A DNA stretch of 22,254 nucleotides from JBCCTJ01 sp039198585 (GTDB lineage: Bacteria > Bacteroidota > Bacteroidia > Cytophagales > Amoebophilaceae): the NCBI GenBank assembly GCA_039198585.1, contig JBCCTJ010000014.1, forward strand, positions 1 to 22,254, read 5' to 3'. A model generated the notes under the pieces. The model searched no databases, was not told where the DNA came from, and saw only the letters and a program-made list of their open reading frames with translations. Shown here one piece after another: positions 1 through 7,472 of this stretch; within the stretch, counting starts at the first letter, position 1; the number at the start of each line of letters is the position of its first letter. Both the position numbers and the translations under genes were made by a program.

Positions 1-2
1 CC

Positions 3-185
3 TTTTTTATTGTCTTTAAGATTCATAGCCTTTGTAACTTTCTTAAAAAGTATGGCTTTATACATCTTTTTTGTCTATCTCCAGAAACAATTGATGTTAT
101 CTCTCTAAGTATTGAGGAACAAAAAAATGGGAAAAATAATTTAAAACTCGAAGTTCACTCTATCTTATACATGATATTTAATTAG
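3..185 (+). pseudogene. 3' part of an unidentified reading frame, cut at repeat copy 1
   Basis: One frame is open from the left edge for about 60 codons and ends at a TAG at 183-185. The translated stretch is mixed polar and hydrophobic (it includes LCNFLKKYGF and SLSIEEQKNGKNN) and I recognise no family in it. The stop codon is made of TA from the flanking TAATTA and the first G of the inserted repeat, so the frame ends exactly at the element boundary. This suggests that the insertion trimmed the gene, or that the element landed just at its end. No convincing continuation appears after the repeat. The start lies outside the window. It could also be a chance open frame in AT-rich DNA. Confidence 0.35.
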
Positions 186-407
186 GGGCAGTCAGAAGTA
201 GAGACGTTTTTGTTTAAAAAACTCCCTTTGAGTTCTAGACAAAGTTTTGGGTGCATGTCGATAAGAAAAAAAAGAGGTAAAACCTACCTCTTTGGGGGAT
301 TTTTACAATTTTTATCAAAAATTCTTAGCTAGAAAAATATTAATAGCATCGCCTACACAGCTATTTTTTTAATGATTTCTACATTTTTGCATTCCCCTGA
401 CTGCCCA
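185..407 (+). mobile_element. MITE-like dispersed repeat, copy 1 (best preserved ends)
   Basis: This is a 223-bp non-autonomous element. The left end GGGGCAGTCAG (185-195) and the right end CTGACTGCCCA (397-407) form a terminal inverted repeat matching at 10 of 11 positions. It is flanked on both sides by TAATTA (179-184 and 408-413), which is a candidate target-site duplication. TAATTA is itself palindromic, so the duplication could be shorter, for example TA. Internal landmarks shared with the other copies are GACGTTTTTGTTTAAAAAAC near the left end, a TCTAGA-like block, an A-rich GCAAAAAAAGAGGTAAAA-like block, ACAATTTTTATC, AGCTAGAAAAATATTAATAG and ACAGCTATTTTTTTAATGAT. It encodes no transposase. 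Being non-autonomous and mobilised in trans is inference. Confidence 0.75.
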
Positions 408-618
408 TAATTAAATACCCCGTTTTTTAGCTATTTTTACATATAAAGATAACTCTTATTTCCTAAATTAGAGTAAAATTAGGTGGTTTTTTAGACTATT
501 TTTTTTATTACTGACACTCCCTAAATATATTGAATACTACTTACCTTGAAATCTGTACTGTGTAAGTAAACTTGGTTACATTGGGTATCATTTTAATAAT
601 GATAAAAACTAATACAAC
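408..618. other. Intergenic stretch between repeat copy 1 and the sensor kinase gene
   Basis: No gene is visible in these 211 bases. The AT-rich stretch contains a perfect 6-bp hairpin, ATCATT (587-592) and AATGAT (598-603) with a 5-nt loop, ending 15 nt before the kinase start codon, where it could affect translation. It also holds a weak promoter candidate, listed separately. Confidence 0.4.
545..574 (+). promoter_or_regulatory. Weak Bacteroidota-type promoter candidate for the sensor kinase gene
   Basis: CTTG at 545-548 and TAAACTTG at 567-574 resemble the Bacteroidota -33 (TTTG or TTG) and -7 (TAnnTTTG) elements. The -7 match has one mismatch and the 18-nt spacer is slightly short. The -7 element lies about 44 bp before the ATG at 619. 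This is a motif match only. Confidence 0.3.
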
Positions 619-1890
619 ATGAAAAAAAACTCTATATTAGCTAAAATGACTCAGTGGACTGAGCATCGAGCTTATCGTTATGGTAGCGATGCTGTACTGC
701 TAGGTTTCTTTATCTACATTTCCTACATGTTCCCTAGTTTTACAATAAAAGCAAAAAATATAAATAGATATATTCAAGTTTTAGTCATTTTACGCATCGT
801 AGGAGTAGCACTATGTACAGGTCTTCTACTCAAAAATCAATGGCCTAAATTTTTACAGCCTTATTATTATCTTTTTTACTTTGCAACTATTCTATTCTGT
901 CTTCCCTACACTAATACACTGCTTTTCTTAGAAGACCCTAAAGACCCTCTTGCCCTAAGCTTATTTACACTACACTTGCTGCTTTTAATTATACTAGTCG
1001 ATTGGCGTGCTTTCTTTACCATAGCGATCATAGGCGTTATTTTAGCTACCCTTACGTATCGCTTTATAACACGCAGCTTCTTGGTTAACTTAGATTTTGA
1101 AACAAGTTGGAACTTAATCTTTAGTAGCTTGTTTACTTTCCTAGTAGGATTACTTTTTGCTAGGAGAAAAGAGAGTAATTTTTTAAATACCATACTAAGA
1201 ACTAAGCTTTTAAGCGGCGCTCTAGGTCATGAAGTACTGGATAAGGTCAATGAGTCCCATATAGCTGCTCAGGCTACTCAGATTCAGTTAGAGCATCTTA
1301 GAACAAGAATCAAGAATGAGAAAAATATACATAATCAAGAAATTTATCAGCTTTTTCGAGATCTTTTATTTAATCTTAAAGTTGTCAACAATGCCAATAT
1401 CAAAATACAAAGGGAAATCAATCAAGCTAAAGAACTAATAGCTTATGAGAATGTAAAGAGCAGTGATCTCATCAGCATGTCCATGAAGAGAATCGTACAA
1501 GAAACCTATGATCAGCTTACTAAGCAATACAAACAAAAAGTAAAATTAGACAAGAATAGCACAGACTTCGTAACTATAGTCCCTAAAAAGTACTTTAAAA
1601 ACATCATTTTTAATCTGATCAAGAATGCTGTATATCACGGCAAAGCCACAGAAATTATCATCAGCTGGAATGCAAAAAAACATACGCTATCAGTAACTAA
1701 CAATGGAAGTCCCATTCCCGAATCGGTCAAGTCACATATATATGAACTATTTTGCACTACAAAAGAAAACGAAGCAGGTAGCGGTATTGGCCTTTCCTTT
1801 GTAAAGGCGCTCGTCGAATCTGCTGGAGGCTCAATGAATCCACCCGAACAAACAGAGCAAGGAGTCAAGTTCACTATTCAGTGGTCATAG
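619..1890 (+). CDS. Membrane sensor histidine kinase, CqsS/LqsS-like
   Basis: This 423-residue protein has about six hydrophobic segments in residues 25-185 and a cytoplasmic kinase module after them. Its N-terminal layout resembles Vibrio CqsS and Legionella LqsS, the kinases that sense alpha-hydroxyketone autoinducers: the aromatic stretch WPKFLQPYYYLFYFATILFC leads into LPY, close to the CqsS region with FCLPF. The probable phospho-acceptor is His204 in GALGHEV, although the usual RNPL after HE is missing. The ATPase domain has an N box (FNLIKN, 331-336), a G1 box in which Asp is replaced by Asn (NNGSPIP from residue 361), an F box (LFCTTK) and a G2 box GSGIGL at 387-392. There is no fused receiver domain, partner regulator or autoinducer synthase in the window. 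The kinase identity is strong. The ligand class is inference from resemblance. Confidence 0.85.
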   Translation: MKKNSILAKMTQWTEHRAYRYGSDAVLLGFFIYISYMFPSFTIKAKNINRYIQVLVILRIVGVALCTGLLLKNQWPKFLQPYYYLFYFATILFCLPYTNTLLFLEDPKDPLALSLFTLHLLLLIILVDWRAFFTIAIIGVILATLTYRFITRSFLVNLDFETSWNLIFSSLFTFLVGLLFARRKESNFLNTILRTKLLSGALGHEVLDKVNESHIAAQATQIQLEHLRTRIKNEKNIHNQEIYQLFRDLLFNLKVVNNANIKIQREINQAKELIAYENVKSSDLISMSMKRIVQETYDQLTKQYKQKVKLDKNSTDFVTIVPKKYFKNIIFNLIKNAVYHGKATEIIISWNAKKHTLSVTNNGSPIPESVKSHIYELFCTTKENEAGSGIGLSFVKALVESAGGSMNPPEQTEQGVKFTIQWS

Positions 1891-2024
1891 AAAGCTGTAT
1901 AGAGCTATCTTATGTAAGTAGCCATCAAAAACTTTCTGTAGACTGATCCCTATACAGATTACTGCAGATATTTTTACATGAGTCGAAGCTTCCTTTTAGT
2001 AGAATCTTATACCTTGAGGGCCTT

Positions 2025-3467
2025 ATGAAAAAAAACAGTAATATCACCCGACAAAGCAACTTGGTTTTAGGTAGCTATTACATTGGAAAATTGCTTCATT
2101 ATGTCAATATGAACTTAATTCTGCACAGTATGCTTTCTCAATCCCAATTTGGACTTTATCGTGGTATTAATAGTGCTTGTTTTCTTTTGGCCAACTTAGA
2201 TTTAGAAGAAGCGATCATGCGTTATTATCCCTCATTTAGTAAAAATAAGGCAACCAAAGCATCCTTTTGGGGATGGAGCATCGTAGCCAATACCCTATTA
2301 TTCTTAGGTATTATAGTCGCTTTTATAATTATGCAGTTAGTCAGTAAAAATAGTGTCTCTAATTCCGCTATCTATCATTATTATCCTCACATATTTTTTA
2401 CTGGCTATGTGATTCAGCTGGCGAAGATGCTCAAGTCTTGGTCTGCCGTTTTACAGCGTATTGTTTGGCCCAACGTATTACAAAATATTGTACTAGAGAT
2501 TTTCATTGGTCTAACACTTTATGGTTACTATACCCATTACCTCTCTTTCAAAGTACTACTACTTTCTATAGCAGTTCCTTACTGCTTGCACTTGCTATTC
2601 ATGATCTTCTACATTGGGTATACAGGTCAAGTAAAGATATCCTTTGATACAAACTACATTAACAAAAAATTTATAAAGTCCTTTTTGACTTATAGTCTCT
2701 TTGTCGTTGTAGCCAGTAAAATTATAACTCTCCTGATGCGCATTGACTCACTGATGTTAGCTAAACTATGGGGAGATAATGTAGTAGGAAAGTACATGCA
2801 CATTTTTGGTGTTGTGCTCCTACTAGATATTCCTTATAAGGTAAGCAGGCAATCTGTAGGCCCTTTGCTAGCTCATGCGTTTGAAAACTCAAATCAGAAA
2901 GAAGCTGGCTATCTTTTTCGATATGCTGTGATCAGGCAACTCTTACTAGCTAGCTTTGTCTTGATGATACTTTACTACAATATGAGCTACTTTTTGCCAA
3001 CACAAAATCAGCAAGAATACCAATATCTTTTGTGTTTACTGGGCATTGCCAAAGTACTCAACAATTTTTTCAGTATAGGGCGTATCTTATTAGTGCTCTC
3101 CCCCTACTATAAGTTAAGCATGATTATTTCCGGGTTAGCTTTCATCAACATTGGTATCAACTGGTATATCATTCGTCTAGGGGGACTATATGGGGCAGCA
3201 AGTGCTATTCTATTCACCATGCTTTTCTTAGGAGTAGCCACCTTCTACTTGGTATGGTATACGATGCGGATTCATCCTTTTTCGTGGCAACTACTACCTA
3301 TTCTAACTGCTCTTTTCTTACTAATAGTCATTGAGAAGTGGATTCCTAGCCGTTTCTCAGTGGTAATATCCTGCTTAAGAATAGGGATTCCTTCTGTCAT
3401 CTATGGAGTGATTTATTGGCTCAATCAATATGTTAATCAACATTATCCAACAAAATTATCTTCATAA
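2025..3467 (+). CDS. Polysaccharide flippase-like (Wzx/MATE-type) membrane protein
   Basis: This 480-residue protein is hydrophobic almost throughout, with roughly 12 membrane segments. The N-terminal region (QSNLVLGSYYIGKLLHY, then SQSQFGLYRG) and a central RIDSLMLAKLWGDNVVGKY block match the pattern of the polysaccharide transport (Wzx) branch of the MOP flippases, which move lipid-linked glycans across the inner membrane. GAGGG lies 4 nt before the ATG and supports this start. It follows the sensor kinase by 134 bp on the same strand, but no glycosyltransferases or other envelope-glycan genes adjoin it, so the substrate cannot be guessed. Another MOP-family role, such as lipid II-type flipping or drug export, is possible. 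The family call is moderately sure. Confidence 0.7.
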   Translation: MKKNSNITRQSNLVLGSYYIGKLLHYVNMNLILHSMLSQSQFGLYRGINSACFLLANLDLEEAIMRYYPSFSKNKATKASFWGWSIVANTLLFLGIIVAFIIMQLVSKNSVSNSAIYHYYPHIFFTGYVIQLAKMLKSWSAVLQRIVWPNVLQNIVLEIFIGLTLYGYYTHYLSFKVLLLSIAVPYCLHLLFMIFYIGYTGQVKISFDTNYINKKFIKSFLTYSLFVVVASKIITLLMRIDSLMLAKLWGDNVVGKYMHIFGVVLLLDIPYKVSRQSVGPLLAHAFENSNQKEAGYLFRYAVIRQLLLASFVLMILYYNMSYFLPTQNQQEYQYLLCLLGIAKVLNNFFSIGRILLVLSPYYKLSMIISGLAFINIGINWYIIRLGGLYGAASAILFTMLFLGVATFYLVWYTMRIHPFSWQLLPILTALFLLIVIEKWIPSRFSVVISCLRIGIPSVIYGVIYWLNQYVNQHYPTKLSS

Positions 3468-3524
3468 TTTCATATAAAAATCGCGTTTATTATTCGTCCC
3501 ATATTGTATTATAATTTCAATATT

Positions 3525-4475
3525 ATGAAAGCTAAAACACTTAATAAGCATTTTTCGAAACCAATTATAGCCTATTTTTTATTAATCAACTTGATGGTGC
3601 ATGTATGCATGAGTAGTGCTACAACCACCGATGTTGTAAATAAGCCAGTAAAGGAAGAATTAATCAATTATGTTAAGGATGAAAAAGTGTTCGATGTTAA
3701 AATTACATTGCCATTATTAAAAATACACGGTATTAATATAAGTGATATCAAAGATGGAGTTATAAGCGAAAGTCTTTTGCATATAGCAGCCAAAGGGAAT
3801 AATCCTGAAATAATCCGTCTATTATTACCTCACTTTAATGATCCCAATTTATTAGATAATGCTGCCCAAACTCCCTTATTGAGTGCTATACGAAGTAATA
3901 AGGGTGAAAACGTTAAAGAACTTCTCAAAAATAGGCGAGTAGTAGCTTTTAATAATCAAGGAAATACACAAAATATATATCCTATACATTACGCCGCATC
4001 TTTGCTTTTTGCACCCATTGTCAAAGTATTAGCTGCAAAAATGAAAGACATTAGTCAAGCAACACTTAATAATAAAAATACTATTTTGCATCTAGCTGTT
4101 TTGGATAATTCTGATATCATAGGCGACCTACCTGAAAAAGTTGAAAAAAATCCCAAAGCATTACAAGAATTCTTGAAAGAGGTACTTGATATGAAGCGTA
4201 TAAACCCTGCATTAAAAAACAAAAATGGGGAAACATTCTTAGATATGATAAAAAAAGGTAACACATATAACAGCGAAATAAATAAGTTCCAAGACTTGTT
4301 TAACCAAGCAGTAGAAGAGTACAAGAAAAAGTCTGCTAGTGAGCTTAAGAGATATCGTATTAAGTTATTCAGCGCGATTGTTGTTAGTGTAGGAGTAATG
4401 ATATGGGTATTATTAGACTTGATCATACCTAAAGACAAAAGCAACGGATCACTAGAAAATCAAGAAAAAAAATAA
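3525..4475 (+). CDS. Membrane-anchored ankyrin-repeat protein (first of a tandem pair)
   Basis: I start this 316-residue protein at the ATG at 3525. The frame also allows a TTG at 3504, but the ATG puts a good signal peptide first: basic MKAKTLNKHFSK, a hydrophobic run, then VHVCMSSA. It is followed by about four ankyrin-type repeats, for example SESLLHIAAKGNNPEIIRLL, PLLSAIRSNKGENVKELL and TILHLAVLDNS. Next come a charged linker, one C-terminal membrane helix (FSAIVVSVGVMIWVLLDLII) and a short lysine-rich tail. The architecture implies export with the ankyrin domain on the outer face of the inner membrane, or surface display. Ankyrin proteins mediate protein-protein contacts and often act towards the host in symbionts, which is inference here. 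It shares layout and NGETFLDM-type motifs with the next gene. Cys after the signal does not fit a standard lipobox well. Confidence 0.8.
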   Translation: MKAKTLNKHFSKPIIAYFLLINLMVHVCMSSATTTDVVNKPVKEELINYVKDEKVFDVKITLPLLKIHGINISDIKDGVISESLLHIAAKGNNPEIIRLLLPHFNDPNLLDNAAQTPLLSAIRSNKGENVKELLKNRRVVAFNNQGNTQNIYPIHYAASLLFAPIVKVLAAKMKDISQATLNNKNTILHLAVLDNSDIIGDLPEKVEKNPKALQEFLKEVLDMKRINPALKNKNGETFLDMIKKGNTYNSEINKFQDLFNQAVEEYKKKSASELKRYRIKLFSAIVVSVGVMIWVLLDLIIPKDKSNGSLENQEKK

Positions 4476-4572
4476 GACGAAGAGGCAGTTTAAGTAAGCA
4501 AGCATATTCAGTTTGTTTCTAAAAAAGTTCTAATTATATAAAAATACCTAGAAATCAAATAAACCTATATCT

Positions 4573-5487
4573 ATGAATGTAAGCCGTTGTAGACTCATAT
4601 CTAACTACTGTTTTTTCAGTTTAGTTCTACTCCTATCTAGTAGGGTGACTACTTTTTTATCAGCAATAGAGCGTCAAAGTTTAGTAGGAGCTGTAGAAAA
4701 AAGTGACATTAATATTGCTAAAGGGCTACTAGAAAAAAGGATAAATCCTGATGGACTTATAATAGGTGGAGCAGGAGACTCTCTTTTACATATGGCTATT
4801 AAGAAAAAAGATGAAGCTATGACAAGATTGCTCCTAACCTATATGCAAAATCCCAATGTGTTGAACAATCAAGGGTTTGCTGCGCTACATTTAGCGGTAG
4901 GGAAGCAAACAACCAATATTGTAGAGCTCTTGTTAAGTAATTCCAGAGTAAACCCTAACCAAAAAACAACAATCGAACAAGCTACCCCTTTGCATTGGGC
5001 CGCTTTTTTTGTCAACATAGAATTGATTCAATTGCTTTTGCCTCATACAGATCAACCCGGAGAGCCAGAGTACAGAGGGAATACACTCTTGCACTTGGCA
5101 GCTTTAGAACAAAGCTCAGCGGGCGATCAAGTAGAAAAAGAAAAAATCAAAGTACTCATAACTATCATAGAACTGCTAAAAAATCCAGCTATTAATCCAG
5201 AGAAAACCAATAAAAATGATGAAACATTTCTTGATATTCTTATGGATAGCAACAAATACGATGAAGAGACCCAGAAATATTTTAAAAAGCTATTCGACGA
5301 ATCAGTGCAACAAAACCCTATTCCTCCAGTAGTTAATCACCATGGAGGAAGCTACAAGAAGGCAGTAACTATAGGCATTATTCTAATTGGCCTAATAGGC
5401 ATAGCTACTCTTTTTATCCTATTAGGAGAGTATACAAAAGGTGAGATAGTCAAAAAAGATGCCCAAGAGTTGTCCAACCTACAATAG
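4573..5487 (+). CDS. Membrane-anchored ankyrin-repeat protein (second of a tandem pair)
   Basis: This 304-residue protein is a paralogue of the gene 97 bp upstream. It has an N-terminal signal (a basic start, then CFFSLVLLLSSRVTTFLSA) and three to four ankyrin repeats with better consensus than its neighbour, for example DSLLHMAIKKKDEAMTRLLL, AALHLAVGKQTTNIVELLL, TPLHWAAFFVNIELIQLLLP and NTLLHLAAL. A shared NDETFLDIL motif follows, then one membrane helix (about residues 265-287, including IGIILIGLIGIATLFILLGEY-like sequence) and a short tail. The same order of parts in both proteins points to tandem duplication followed by strong divergence. Export and a role at the host interface are inferred. 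The two genes may be co-transcribed; I see no terminator between them. Confidence 0.82.
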   Translation: MNVSRCRLISNYCFFSLVLLLSSRVTTFLSAIERQSLVGAVEKSDINIAKGLLEKRINPDGLIIGGAGDSLLHMAIKKKDEAMTRLLLTYMQNPNVLNNQGFAALHLAVGKQTTNIVELLLSNSRVNPNQKTTIEQATPLHWAAFFVNIELIQLLLPHTDQPGEPEYRGNTLLHLAALEQSSAGDQVEKEKIKVLITIIELLKNPAINPEKTNKNDETFLDILMDSNKYDEETQKYFKKLFDESVQQNPIPPVVNHHGGSYKKAVTIGIILIGLIGIATLFILLGEYTKGEIVKKDAQELSNLQ

Positions 5488-5697
5488 TAAAACGAGCAAA
5501 TCAAAGCTTAGAGCCTACAAACCCACACATCAAATTAGCTTTATTCTAGAAAATAATAGCTATCTTAATACATAAGAATTGATCATTAATCAAATAGCCA
5601 AGATAGTTTTAGAGAGGTATAGTCTTATTGATTTTTATGTGAGTATCAGTGTAGAGCAAGGTTATAGTGGAGAAATGATCGCCATTGAAAATAACCC

Positions 5698-6339
5698 AAT
5701 AGGGAAATCGCTAAAAATTGGCCAGATGTTTTGCAGAGTATTAAAGAATGTGACGTAGAAACAATAAATTTAGTAATTGTAGGTGGTCTTGAAGATGCTT
5801 TATTATCTATTTTTCCCAAATCCCGTTTCCAAAAATGCGTAACGCACCTGATAAGAAATGTAAGTAAACAGGTAAACCTTAATGATAAGAAAGCTTTTCT
5901 GAGCGATTTAAGGCTATATTTAACACAACAGATAATACACACAATAAAGAAAACTCCTATGCCATGGTAAAAGATTTCGTCAATAAAATAAGGCAAAAAA
6001 TATCCTTGTTATAAACAAATGTTATCAGGAGCAAGCATACGATATTATTTAACATTTTTGGATTTTAACTACAAAGTAAGGCCTATAGCCTACACAACAA
6101 GTTGGCTAAAAAGGCTCAATAAAGATTTACAAAAAGCATTAAAAATAAGAAGTGCAATATCTAGTGTAGACTTAGTTGTTTTCTTATTATCAGCGACTAC
6201 TACTAGGCATATTGAAGAACCAGCATATTCGTATACAATACAAGTATTTGAAAATAAACCTATTTTGAATCATCTTAATACGAATTTTTTAGAGATAGTC
6301 ATAAGAAGAGACGTTTTTGTTCAAAAACAATTCATATGA
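5698..6339 (+). pseudogene. Degraded IS256-family (mutator-type) transposase
   Basis: Pieces in more than one state of decay match the C-terminal half of IS256 transposases in the right order. First comes NWPDVLQSIKECDVE, then INLVIVGGLEDALLSIFPKS followed by CVTHLIRN, corresponding to the family pattern of a DGL motif, a VFP-type block and the C-x2-H-x2-RN motif. After a stop at 5968-5970 come GKKYP and then FLDFNYKVRPIAYTTSWLKR, LNKDLQKALK, matching the family's FFDFPPEIRK-IYTTN-ESLNRQLRK region. The catalytic Asp of DGL is replaced (GGLED). In-frame stops and the missing N-terminal half mean it is dead. The last 15 or so codons of the open frame are really sequence of repeat copy 2, so the transposase homology stops at about 6290. 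Confidence 0.8.
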
Positions 6340-6534
6340 GTTCTAGAAAGGGTTTCAATTCATGTTCTATTAGTCAAAAAAAGAAGTAATCCCCAATTTT
6401 TGCTACTTCTGTCCATTTTCGGACATTTTTCCAATTTTTATCAGCTATTCTCAGCTAGAAAAATGTTAATAGAGTTGCCTGCACAGCTATTTTTTTAATT
6501 ATTTTCATAGCTTCGTATTATCCTGACTAACCCC
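6292..6534 (+). mobile_element. MITE-like dispersed repeat, copy 2
   Basis: This 243-bp copy is in the same orientation as copy 1. Shared blocks include AGAGACGTTTTTGTTCAAAA, GAGTTCTAGA, CAATTTTTATCAGCTATTCT, AGCTAGAAAAATGTTAATAG and GCACAGCTATTTTTTTAATT. The right end, CTGACTAACCCC, still shows the inverted-repeat terminus, while the left end (GAGATAGTCAT) is degraded. It abuts the 3' end of the IS256 remnant, so the two may have met by insertion of one into the other. The rest of the gap to 6620 holds nothing I can identify. Confidence 0.7.
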
Positions 6535-6619
6535 GGATAAACAAACGTTAAGAAACATTATTATCTTTTGTTATACATTGTATGATTGGAATGGGTTTCC
6601 AGTAATTTGATACACAAAA

Positions 6620-7216
6620 CTATCCCTCATTTGAGTAAACATAGGCGTTCTTAATACGATCATGCCAATTTTTCTTGTATTTTGAAGCAAGCATGGGACT
6701 AATTAGTACCAAAATATTTTCTGCATTTCTATATTCTGCACTAGCACTAAAATTAAAAGAACCTGTAATAACTAGGCGATTATCTACCAGTACCACCTTA
6801 TTATGCGCATAGCCACTTACTTTATCAATCCAAATAGCAATTCCTTGTCTGCGTAAAAAGTCTAGCTTGCAACCTCTTCCTCTACTTTGCTGCCTATCAG
6901 CCAGTATACGCACTTCAACCCCGCGCCGATAGGCCCGTACTAACGCATCTGCAATGGGCTTGGAAGTTAGTGAAAATGCAAAAACATAAATAGTCTGCTC
7001 TGCTTCATCAATGGCTCTCACAATAGCTTCTGTACAGCCCCCTCTTGGGCTAAAATAAACCTTAATATTTTCCTTAGCTTCTATGGGAATAGCTGATGAA
7101 CCTTTAAAAGACATTTGCTCATTTACCTGATAGCCAGCCCCAAAAGCTACCAAAAAAATAATAATGTATCCAAATGGTTTAGATGCAATTTGACGGCGAT
7201 TCTTGCTTTTTCTCAT
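6620..7216 (-). CDS. Membrane-anchored phospholipase D-superfamily protein (Nuc-like)
   Basis: This 198-residue protein has a single HKD motif: His138, Lys140 and Asp145 in HNKVVLVD, followed by ITGSFNFS with Gly152, Ser153 and Asn155. That is the signature of the short PLD-superfamily enzymes such as the endonuclease Nuc, which work as homodimers and cleave phosphodiester bonds. The upstream part (YFSPRGGC and the segment around IYVFAFSLTS) also fits Nuc-type proteins. A basic N-terminus and a hydrophobic stretch at about residues 15-30 form a signal peptide or anchor, so the enzyme acts outside the cytoplasm. Whether it cuts DNA or phospholipid cannot be told from the sequence. It is divergent from the MutS-like gene. 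Export could allow action on host or exogenous nucleic acid, which is inference. Confidence 0.87.
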   Translation of the reverse strand: MRKSKNRRQIASKPFGYIIIFLVAFGAGYQVNEQMSFKGSSAIPIEAKENIKVYFSPRGGCTEAIVRAIDEAEQTIYVFAFSLTSKPIADALVRAYRRGVEVRILADRQQSRGRGCKLDFLRRQGIAIWIDKVSGYAHNKVVLVDNRLVITGSFNFSASAEYRNAENILVLISPMLASKYKKNWHDRIKNAYVYSNEG

Positions 7217-7245
7217 GCTTTTAATAAAACTTCAGTAGTTGTCAG

Positions 7246-7253
7246 CAAAAATA
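7246..7253 (-). promoter_or_regulatory. Possible -7 element for the PLD-like gene
   Basis: On the minus strand this reads TATTTTTG, an exact match to the Bacteroidota -7 pattern TAnnTTTG, 30 bp before the ATG of the PLD-like gene. No well-spaced -33 TTTG is present, so the call is weak. Confidence 0.3.
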
Positions 7254-7406
7254 GCAAAAATTAAATCATCAAGATACAAAATCGGATCATCATCTTACTA
7301 AATTTAAATGAATCAGACATCATTAGCAATAGGATATAACTGATCAATATACTATACCGCTATTGCATAAACGGATAGTATTCAATCTTTAACATAGCGA
7401 AAACAC

Positions 7407-7414
7407 TACATTTG
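7407..7414 (+). promoter_or_regulatory. Possible -7 element for the MutS-like ATPase gene
   Basis: TACATTTG matches the Bacteroidota -7 consensus TAnnTTTG exactly and lies 59 bp before the ATG at 7473. The -33 region is poor. The rest of the 256-bp gap between the two divergent genes holds no visible gene. Confidence 0.4.
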
Positions 7415-7472
7415 TTTTATTTTTGGGGCAAAACTACTATACAAACGTAACCTATTAGCATATACATTACAG

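Noticed and set aside
185..407. The repeat as a riboswitch, structured RNA or CRISPR-like unit
   Set aside because: Copies are far apart, have transposon-like inverted ends and lie both upstream and downstream of genes. There are no regular spacers.
1895..1957. CTGTATAG and CTATACAG, an 8-bp inverted repeat 47 nt apart between the kinase and flippase genes
   Set aside because: It is short, widely spaced, AT-rich and has no T-run; not enough for a terminator or operator call.
619..3467. A quorum-sensing operon made of the kinase and the flippase-like gene
   Set aside because: The two are 134 bp apart, have unrelated roles, and there is no synthase or response regulator, so no shared system can be claimed.
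4055..4444. A 129-codon open frame antisense to the first ankyrin gene
   Set aside because: It lies wholly inside a well-supported gene, has low-complexity Ser/Leu-rich composition and no start signal. It is a by-product of AT-rich codon use.
5646..5996. A 116-codon minus-strand frame over the IS256 remnant
   Set aside because: The plus strand has clear transposase homology in the right order here; the antisense frame has none.
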